The notes beneath the pieces were generated by a model. The model had not been told where the DNA came from and did not search any database. It worked only from the letters and a program-made list of their open reading frames with translations. Positions 57,956-64,000 of a DNA stretch of 64,000 nt are shown here, piece after piece. A program made the translations under genes and the position numbers. Each line of letters opens with the position of its first letter. Within the stretch, counting starts at the first letter, position 1. This DNA comes from Paraburkholderia sartisoli (GTDB lineage Bacteria > Pseudomonadota > Gammaproteobacteria > Burkholderiales > Burkholderiaceae): contig NZ_FNRQ01000001.1 of NCBI RefSeq assembly GCF_900107685.1, positions 1,178,001 to 1,242,000 on the forward strand. Reading direction: 5' to 3'.

Positions 57956-58413
57956 TGCACGCAATGGCAAACGATCCCATGAGCCGCGAACCCGACACGC
58001 TTTCCGACGAGACCCGCGACGCACCGTTACGCGTGCTGCTGATCGAGGATTCGCCGCTGATCCGGCGCAGTCTGGTGGAAGCGATCGACGCCTCCGGCAC
58101 GCTCCAGGTGGCCGCCTGGGCCGACACCGCCGACGACGCCATCGCGCTGCTCAACGACGGGGAGTTCGACGCCGTGATCGTCGATCTGCAGCTCAAGCAC
58201 GGTTCAGGCGTGCCGGTGCTGGCGCATCTTCAGCGCGATGGGCTGATCGACACGACCTTCGCCGCAGTGCTCACGAATCACGCGTTGCCGGCGTACCGGG
58301 CGCGCTGCGAGCAGTACGGCGTGCGGCACTTCTACGACAAATCGTTCGAGTTCGACCGCGTGATCGACGCGTTGCACGACTACGCGCGCTCGCGCCGCAG
58401 CCCGCCCGTCTGA
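57955..58413 (+). CDS. Response regulator receiver protein without output domain
   Basis: This 152-residue protein has a ~25-residue N-terminal extension and one receiver domain (LLIEDSPLIRRSL; aspartate in AVIVDLQLKHGSG near residue 75; TNHA; lysine in YDKSFEF). There is no DNA-binding domain. Its ATG overlaps the preceding TGA by one base, so it is co-translated with the NarL-type regulator. It may compete for phosphate from the same kinase or bind a partner protein. Confidence 0.87.
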   Translation: MHAMANDPMSREPDTLSDETRDAPLRVLLIEDSPLIRRSLVEAIDASGTLQVAAWADTADDAIALLNDGEFDAVIVDLQLKHGSGVPVLAHLQRDGLIDTTFAAVLTNHALPAYRARCEQYGVRHFYDKSFEFDRVIDALHDYARSRRSPPV

Positions 58414-58439
58414 TTGACGATGAGGCGCACGCGACGCAT

Positions 58440-59645
58440 TCAGAGCGCGTCGGTCTCTGCCGGACGGCCGTGCAGATGATTCCACGCGGCGAGCGCGGCA
58501 CACAGAAGACCCGCAACCGACACCCCGATCCAGCCGAACGCGTGCCACGCGAGCGCGCCGATTGCCGAGCCGGCCGCGCCGCCGATGAAATAGCACACCA
58601 TGTAGACCGTATTCACGCGGCTGCGCGCCTCGGGCTTGAGTGCATAGATGCGCGACTGGTTGGAAATCTGCGCGGCCTGCACGCCGATATCCAGCACGAT
58701 CACGCCGACGACCAGCCCGGCAATGCTCGCGCCCGATACGCCGAAAATCACAAACGACACGGCGACGAGCCCGATCGCGAACGTGATGATCGAGCGCGGC
58801 CCGCGCCGGTCGGAGAACTTGCCGGCAAGCGGCGCGGCCAGCGCGCCCGCGGCGCCCACGATGCCGAACAGACCGGCCGCCTGCGGCCCCAGATGGAATG
58901 GCGGCCCGGCAAGCAGCAGCGACAGCACCGACCAGAAGATACTGAACGCCGCGAAGAGCGCGGCGCCCGTGAGCGAGGCCTCGCGCAGCCCGCGATGCTC
59001 CACGCTCAGATGCCACATCGACGCGAGCAGCTTGCCGTAGCCGAGCGTCGACGTCGGCTTGCTGTGCGGCAGGCGCGTCACGATGACCACCGACAGGCCC
59101 AGCAACGCGACGATCGAGGCAAAGAACACCGCGCGCCAGCCGAAATACTCCGCGATGAACCCCGCCGCGGTCCGGGCGAGCAGGATGCCGAGCAGGAGAC
59201 CGCTCATCACCGTGCCGACGGCGTGTCCGCGAGCCGAGGGCGGCGCCAGTTCGGCCGCGAACGGCACGGCCTGCTGCGCGATCGTCGCGAGCACGCCGAT
59301 CGCGAGGCTCGCGACGATCAGGACCGTGAGGCTGGATGCGGTGCCCGCGACGAGCAGCGAGACGCACATGCCGGCCGTCTGCAGCAGGATCAGGAAGCGC
59401 CGGTCGAAGCGGTCCCCAAGCGGCGCGAGCAGCAGCATGCCGAGCGCGTAGCCAAGCTGCGTGACCGCCGGCACGGCGCCGATCCACGCCGCGCCATGCG
59501 GAAACGACTGACGGAAATCGTCGAGCAGCGGCTGGTTGTAATAGATGTTGGCGACCGCGACCCCGGCGATCGTCGCGAGCAGCAACAGCAGGCCGCGCAG
59601 CGAAGCGGCGGACGGGGCGGTGGCACTTGAACCGGATGTGGACAT
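58440..59645 (-). CDS. MFS transporter
   Basis: This 401-residue protein has twelve predicted helices, beginning LRGLLLLLATIAGVAVANIYYNQPLL and with the loop motif APLGDRFDRRFLI (given as landmarks NIYYNQPL and GDRFDRR). It resembles YnfM/AraJ-type drug or sugar efflux carriers; substrate unknown. An in-frame ATG at 59678 is possible; neither start has a strong ribosome site. It is convergent with the receiver gene. Confidence 0.86.
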   Translation of the reverse strand: MSTSGSSATAPSAASLRGLLLLLATIAGVAVANIYYNQPLLDDFRQSFPHGAAWIGAVPAVTQLGYALGMLLLAPLGDRFDRRFLILLQTAGMCVSLLVAGTASSLTVLIVASLAIGVLATIAQQAVPFAAELAPPSARGHAVGTVMSGLLLGILLARTAAGFIAEYFGWRAVFFASIVALLGLSVVIVTRLPHSKPTSTLGYGKLLASMWHLSVEHRGLREASLTGAALFAAFSIFWSVLSLLLAGPPFHLGPQAAGLFGIVGAAGALAAPLAGKFSDRRGPRSIITFAIGLVAVSFVIFGVSGASIAGLVVGVIVLDIGVQAAQISNQSRIYALKPEARSRVNTVYMVCYFIGGAAGSAIGALAWHAFGWIGVSVAGLLCAALAAWNHLHGRPAETDAL

Positions 59646-59847
59646 GGAAATACGCAACGGCGAACGGGATGGGCTCAACCGGCCAGTCAGTCAGCCGGAG
59701 AGGTGGTGCCGCGCATCGGCGGCACCTTGAGCGTGCCGATCATACCGGAGCGCGCGCAACCCTGCTGGGCATGGCTTTGTGCCCGTGTACCCTCGCGTCG
59801 TTTCGCCTTTGTGCGTTCCCGCCGCGCCGCTTGCGCCGTGGACGCGT

Positions 59848-60675
59848 TCAGTCGATTAACGCGCCAGCGGGTTCATAGAACGGATACGGGCCGTCGAAGG
59901 CGTCGACATAGGCATGATGCGTGACGAGGCCCGTGGCGGGCTCGTAGCGATGCAACGCGAACGCGGGCGGCTCCAGCATGAAGGCGGACGGCGCATCGTC
60001 GCGCAGATCGAGCGCGACCTGATGCGCGGGCGCGGGCACGGCCGAGGCGATCGTGCCGCCGAAGCGCACGAACATCGGCCGGTGGACGTGACCGCAGATC
60101 ACGCGCTCGACGTTCGGATGTTGCGCGATGAGCGTGGCAAGGCGCGTGGCGGCGGGCGGATCGAGGCGCGCGCGATCCATGTGACCGATGCCGCATTCGA
60201 ACGGCGGATGATGCAGCGCGACGATCACGGGCCGCTCGCGCGCGGCGTCGAGTTGCGCGGCGAGCCACGAGAGGCGCGCGTCGCACAACTGGCCCGCGCT
60301 CTCGCCCGGCTGCAGCGAATCGAGCGCGATGAAGCGAAGCGGGCCGATATCGGCGGCGTACTGCACGAACTCGCCGCCTTCGAACAGTTCCGCGCGCTCG
60401 GGAAACACCTCGCGAATTTCAGCGCGCCCATCATGATTGCCGAGCAGCAGGTAATACGGAATCTCGAGCGCGGCGAGCAGCGACTTCAGGTGGCGATATT
60501 GCCCGACCGAGCCCTGATCGACGAGATCGCCCGTCATCAGCACCACGTCGGGTCGCGGGACCAGCGCGTTGAGGCGTGCGATGCAGCGCTGTAGCGCGGC
60601 GGCGGTGTCGACGCGCCGGTAGGCGAGCGCGCCCGGGCTCTTGATGTGCAGGTCGCTGATCTGGGCGATAAGCAT
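59848..60675 (-). CDS. Phosphodiesterase, GpdQ/CpdA-type metallophosphoesterase
   Basis: This 275-residue enzyme has the calcineurin-like two-metal motifs in order: QISDLHI (residues ~5-11), TGDLVDQG (~49), GNHDGR (~79), HHPPFECG (~155) and GHVHRP (~195). Relatives split glycerophosphodiesters (GpdQ) or cyclic AMP (CpdA). It is the last gene of an ABC importer operon, 50 bases after the ATPase, which favours a role on an imported phosphodiester or phosphonate. The start at 60675 (MLIAQISDLH) is preferred to the ATG at 60696. Confidence 0.88.
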   Translation of the reverse strand: MLIAQISDLHIKSPGALAYRRVDTAAALQRCIARLNALVPRPDVVLMTGDLVDQGSVGQYRHLKSLLAALEIPYYLLLGNHDGRAEIREVFPERAELFEGGEFVQYAADIGPLRFIALDSLQPGESAGQLCDARLSWLAAQLDAARERPVIVALHHPPFECGIGHMDRARLDPPAATRLATLIAQHPNVERVICGHVHRPMFVRFGGTIASAVPAPAHQVALDLRDDAPSAFMLEPPAFALHRYEPATGLVTHHAYVDAFDGPYPFYEPAGALID

Positions 60676-60724
60676 GGGAAAGGTCCTTGCGTACATTGTC
60701 AGGCAGTTGAACAGTATCGCATTG

Positions 60725-61774
60725 TCACGCGAGTGCGATCAGCGCGTCCCCGGCGATCGACAGTCCGACGGGCGTTCCGCGCGCCAGTTCGACGCGCCCG
60801 GCGACATCGACGACGAGCGCGTCGGGTGCCGCCCCACGAATCGTGAGGCGGGTGCGCTCGCCGAGGAACGCCGCGCCCTCGATCGTCCCGCGCAGCTGCG
60901 CGTGCGCCGGGTCGACCAGTTGCGCGTCCTCGGGGCGGAAAAACAGTTCGCGCGCGCCGGTGCCGGACGCGTGCGCCGGACGTGCCGCCGGCACCGCGCC
61001 ACCGGTCGTGACCAGCGCGCCGTCACGCCATTCTCCCGCAAGCCGGTTGATCGTGCCGATGAACCCGGCGACCGCGCGGTTCGCCGGCTGGTAGTAGATG
61101 CTGCGCGGCGTGCCGATCTGTTCGATGCGCCCCGCGCTCATCACGACGATGCGATCGCCCAGTTCCATCGCTTCGGCCTGGTCGTGCGTGACGTAGACCG
61201 TCGTCACGCCGAGGTCGCGCAGCAGCGTGTTCATTTCAGCGCGCAACGCGTCGCGCAGCCGCGCATCGAGCGCGGTCAGCGGCTCGTCGAGCAACAGCAC
61301 GCGCGGTTGCAGCGCGAGCGCGCGGGCCAGCGCGACGCGCTGGCGCTGGCCGCCGGAGAGCTGGTCGACCGGCTTGTCGGCGTGGTCGGTGAGACGCATC
61401 ATCGCGAGCAGCTCGTCGACGCGCCCGCGCAGCGTCGCGGCCGCGACGCGCCGGATTTTCAGGCCGTAGCCGATATTGCCGCGCACGTTCAGATTCGGAA
61501 ACAGCGCGTAGCTCTGGAACACCATGCCGACCTGGCGCCGCTCGATGGGCAGCGCCGTGACGTCTTCGTCGCCGAACAGCACACAGCCGCCGGCGTCGGG
61601 CGTTTCGAGGCCAGCTATCATGCGCAGCGTCGTGGTCTTGCCGCAGCCGGACGGCCCGAGCAGCACCAGCGTTTCGCCGGCTTCGATCGACAGGTCGAGC
61701 GGTTCGAGCACGCGGGTATCGCGAAACGTCTTCGAACAGCGGTTCAGCGTGATCGGAACGGAGGCGAGTTTCAT
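60725..61774 (-). CDS. ABC importer ATP-binding protein (PotA/FbpC type)
   Basis: This 349-residue ATPase has Walker A GPSGCGKTT (residues ~40-48), MVFQSYALFPNL, signature LSGGQRQR, Walker B LLLDEPLTALD and H-loop VTHDQAEAM. A C-terminal TOBE regulatory domain follows (about residues 280-345). It powers the two permeases encoded upstream; its ATG overlaps the preceding stop by 4 bases. The family covers polyamine, iron and aminoethylphosphonate importers. Confidence 0.9.
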   Translation of the reverse strand: MKLASVPITLNRCSKTFRDTRVLEPLDLSIEAGETLVLLGPSGCGKTTTLRMIAGLETPDAGGCVLFGDEDVTALPIERRQVGMVFQSYALFPNLNVRGNIGYGLKIRRVAAATLRGRVDELLAMMRLTDHADKPVDQLSGGQRQRVALARALALQPRVLLLDEPLTALDARLRDALRAEMNTLLRDLGVTTVYVTHDQAEAMELGDRIVVMSAGRIEQIGTPRSIYYQPANRAVAGFIGTINRLAGEWRDGALVTTGGAVPAARPAHASGTGARELFFRPEDAQLVDPAHAQLRGTIEGAAFLGERTRLTIRGAAPDALVVDVAGRVELARGTPVGLSIAGDALIALA

Positions 61775-62697
61775 GGCGTAACGTCCGGAGGGTTTGGAGT
61801 GTCAGGCGAAGCGAGCGAGGCACGCAAGCGGCGTTTCGAGGCGCCGCGTCGCTGCCCGGTGGCATCGACGCCGAGCCATTGCATCGCGACCAGCAGTGGC
61901 ATCGTCATCAGGAAGAAGAGGATCGTGTACGCGCTGCCGATTTCGATGCGCAACGACGCGTAGGTATCGGCGAGCCCGACCGGAAGTGTCTTCGTATCGG
62001 GCGTGTGCAGCATCCACGTGAGGTTGAATTCGCCGATCGACAGCGTGAGCACGGCAAGCGCGCCCGCGACGATGCCGGGTTTCGCATTCGGCAACACGAT
62101 CGTGAAGAAGCGCTGAAAGAACGTCGCGCCGAGACTTGCCGCCCCTTCTTCGAGCGTGCGCAGACCGGAACCCGCGCAGACGGCCGAGACGGCACGCACC
62201 ATGAACGGCAGCGTGAACACCACATGACCGACGACGATAAACGCAACGCTCATGCGAAACATCGTCCATCCGCCGTACACGACGAGTAGCGCAAGCGCGG
62301 ACGCGAGCCCCGGCAACGCGACGGGCAGCACGAGCAGTTCCTCGATGACACGCGACAGGCGCGTCCTGCTGCGCGCAAGGGCATAACCCGCCGGAACGCC
62401 GGTCAGCAGCGTGATGGCGAGCGTGGCCGCCGCGACCTCGAGCGAAAGAAACACCGACGCGTGATACTGCGTCCACACCTCGACGAGCCAGCGCAACGTC
62501 AGCCCGCTCGCGACGCCCCGAAAATAGTTGACCGTCAACCCGGCGACGATCGACATCGCGACGGGCAGGATCAGGAACGCGCAGAGCAGGAGCGTGATGC
62601 ACCATTGCCCGAGCGCGAGCCACGTGCGTAAGGCGGGAAATCTCGACGCGCGTCGTGCCGCCACCGTCGATGCGCCGTTGTGCGTGAGAGAACTCAT
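61771..62697 (-). CDS. ABC importer permease (PotC/PhnV-like)
   Basis: This 308-residue permease has about six helices. The EAA loop includes EEGAASLGATFFQRFFTIVLP (landmarks EEGAASLGA and TIVLPNAKPG, residues ~195-220). GVPAGYALARSRT is the usual early motif. The start at 62697 (MSSLTHNG) fits the family length; it follows the other permease by 20 bases and overlaps the ATPase gene. Confidence 0.89.
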   Translation of the reverse strand: MSSLTHNGASTVAARRASRFPALRTWLALGQWCITLLLCAFLILPVAMSIVAGLTVNYFRGVASGLTLRWLVEVWTQYHASVFLSLEVAAATLAITLLTGVPAGYALARSRTRLSRVIEELLVLPVALPGLASALALLVVYGGWTMFRMSVAFIVVGHVVFTLPFMVRAVSAVCAGSGLRTLEEGAASLGATFFQRFFTIVLPNAKPGIVAGALAVLTLSIGEFNLTWMLHTPDTKTLPVGLADTYASLRIEIGSAYTILFFLMTMPLLVAMQWLGVDATGQRRGASKRRLRASLASPDTPNPPDVTP

Positions 62698-62717
62698 GGT
62701 GTGCCGATCCTCCTGCA

Positions 62718-63542
62718 TTACGCGGTTGCGGCAACAGCCGGGCCGGTTGCGCTGCGCGCCAGCGTCAGCACGAGCCACGTCACCGCGCCAAGGACGATCG
62801 AGAGACCCGCGGCCGTCACCATGTTCGCGTTCAGCGTGAACTCGGTGTAGATGGTCATCGGCAGTACGTCGATGTCGGTGGCGAGCGTGAACGCGGTGCC
62901 GAACGCGCCCATCGCGGTCGCGAAGCACACCGCGCCCGCGGCGATCAGGCCTGGCGAGAGTGCCGGCAGCACGACGTCGCGCATGATCTGCCACGGCGAT
63001 GCGCCGAGCGAGCGCGCGGCTTCTTCGAGCGACGCATCGAGTTTCGTGGCCGATGCCATCACCGTGACGATCACGCGGGGAATCGAGAAATACAGGTAGC
63101 CGAGAAAGAGCCCGCTCATCGAATAGGCGAAGACCCAGCGGTCGCCGGTGAGTTTCAGCGAGAGCGCGCCGATCAGGCCTTGCCGCCCGGCGAGCATGAT
63201 CACCATGAAGCCGACGACCACACCGGGAAACGCGAGCGGAAACGTCAGCAGCGCGAGCAGCGTGGACTTGCCCGGGAATTCGCGGCGCGCGAGCAGCAGG
63301 CCCGCGATCACCGACAGCACGAGCGTCGTCAGCGTGACGGCCGCGGACAGCGCGACCGTTGCGCCAAGGCTGCGCATATAGCGGCCGTTGCCGAGCAGCA
63401 TGCGGTACGTGTCGAACGCGTGACCATCGGCGCTGACCTGAAGCAGCGCGACGACGGGGAGCAGCCAGAACGCGATAAAGACAGCGAGCGCCGGCGCGAG
63501 CAGCGCGATGCGCCAGCGTAACGGGAACGTGATGTCGTGCAT
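62718..63542 (-). CDS. ABC importer permease (PotB/PhnU-like)
   Basis: This 274-residue permease has about six helices and the EAA loop LEEAARSLGASPWQIMRDVVLP (landmarks EEAARSLGA and VVLPALSPG, residues ~180-205). The start at 63542 (MHDITFPLRWRIALL) precedes the first helix; a longer start at 63605 adds 21 polar residues. It follows the binding-protein gene by about 90 bases. Confidence 0.88.
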   Translation of the reverse strand: MHDITFPLRWRIALLAPALAVFIAFWLLPVVALLQVSADGHAFDTYRMLLGNGRYMRSLGATVALSAAVTLTTLVLSVIAGLLLARREFPGKSTLLALLTFPLAFPGVVVGFMVIMLAGRQGLIGALSLKLTGDRWVFAYSMSGLFLGYLYFSIPRVIVTVMASATKLDASLEEAARSLGASPWQIMRDVVLPALSPGLIAAGAVCFATAMGAFGTAFTLATDIDVLPMTIYTEFTLNANMVTAAGLSIVLGAVTWLVLTLARSATGPAVAATA

Positions 63543-63630
63543 GACGGGTGTGGGAGGCGTGATAAACGTGGACGTGCCGGCGTTGCTGCGACCTGCGCGC
63601 GTCAAGGCCGCGCACAGGTCGCGCTTTCGT

Positions 63631-64000
63631 TCAATGCATGACCTGCAGATAGCGTTCGCCGAAGGCGGTCTGCTTCGCGGCCATCTTGCCGAAGTCGACC
63701 GGCTGGACGCGAGCGTAGTCGCTGGCGGGCAGGAACTTCGAAGCCGCCTCGCGGCTCATCGCGCCTGCGCGCACCGGGCGCAGATACGCGTTCGCCCACA
63801 GTTTCTGGCCTTCGTCGGACAGCACGAAGTCGAGCACCTTCCTGCCGTTCGCATCGTGCGGCGCGCCCTTCACGAGACTCATCACGTACGGCACGGAAAT
63901 CGTGCCTTCCTTGGGAATCACGAATTCGACGTTCGCGTGATCCTTGTACTTCGCGCGATAGGCGTCGAAGTCGTAGTCGAGCAGGATCGGAATTTCGCCA
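63631..64000 (-). CDS. ABC importer substrate-binding protein, N-terminus beyond the window
   Basis: The open minus-strand frame runs off the right edge; about 122 C-terminal residues are visible. It contains IPILLDYDFDAYRAKYKD, IPKEGTISVPYVMSLVKG and FVLSDEGQKLWANAYLRPVR, typical of the C-terminal lobe of family-1 binding proteins of the Fe3+/aminoethylphosphonate/polyamine type. It is the first gene of the importer operon in this direction. The ligand cannot be set from this fragment. Confidence 0.85.
   Translation of the reverse strand, partial: GEIPILLDYDFDAYRAKYKDHANVEFVIPKEGTISVPYVMSLVKGAPHDANGRKVLDFVLSDEGQKLWANAYLRPVRAGAMSREAASKFLPASDYARVQPVDFGKMAAKQTAFGERYLQVMH

Overview
The window is a dense, high-GC chromosomal segment with strong G/C third-position bias. 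Gene content points to a beta-proteobacterium of the Burkholderiaceae (Burkholderia/Paraburkholderia/Caballeronia type): the quinoprotein-associated SoxYZ-like carrier, an AcvB-MprF pair, a DUF2844-DUF3443 pair, a BamC lipoprotein, an MXKDX-repeat protein and a double-length UvrA. The genus is inferred from gene content only.

Layout. 1-2.5 kb: end of a quinoprotein (PQQ) relay operon with two metallo-beta-lactamase-fold proteins flanking a SoxYZ-like carrier; the second has lost nearly all its metal ligands. 2.6-9.1 kb: an EthD-like protein, then a 1971-residue tandem UvrA behind a consensus LexA (SOS) box. 9.3-12.25 kb: a lower-GC islet with a type VI secretion PAAR protein, an amidase effector, a small exported protein on the opposite strand (candidate immunity protein), a YdcF-like membrane protein and a decayed integrase. 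12.3-16.3 kb: acvB-mprF for lysyl-phosphatidylglycerol metabolism. 17.1-25.4 kb: reductive pyrimidine catabolism (TetR regulator, carbamoyl amidohydrolase, PreT, PreA, NCS1 transporter, dihydropyrimidinase) with a RutR-like palindrome in the divergent control region. 25.5-31.6 kb: free methionine sulfoxide reductase, a LysR regulator, a polar amino-acid ABC transporter, a receiver protein and small proteins. 31.6-39.1 kb: an HMW1C-type cytoplasmic N-glycosyltransferase divergent from a large trimeric autotransporter rich in N-X-S/T sequons, followed by an OmpA-like lipoprotein. 39.2-42.6 kb: DUF3443 (aspartic-protease-like motifs), DUF2844 and bamC. 42.8-43.0 kb: a degenerate ~35-bp tandem repeat. 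43.0-49.5 kb: a DMT exporter, L-lactate permease, two small lipoproteins, and thiC behind a TPP riboswitch and a duplicated 46-bp hairpin. 49.9-54.2 kb: DUF1223 protein, cytochrome b plus molybdopterin oxidoreductase, MXKDX protein, a second DMT exporter and an entericidin. 54.4-58.4 kb: a NarX-type sensor kinase divergent from two DUF1328 proteins, a bacterioferritin-like protein and two response regulators. 58.4-64 kb: an MFS transporter, then an ABC importer operon (binding protein cut by the window end, two permeases, ATPase) ending in a GpdQ/CpdA-type phosphodiesterase.

The most notable candidates are the glycosyltransferase-autotransporter pair, the T6SS effector islet with a convergent putative immunity gene, the duplicated hairpin in the thiC leader, the LexA-controlled double UvrA and the ligand-less metallohydrolase. 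All start-site choices and functional calls come from reading the sequence; no database search was run.
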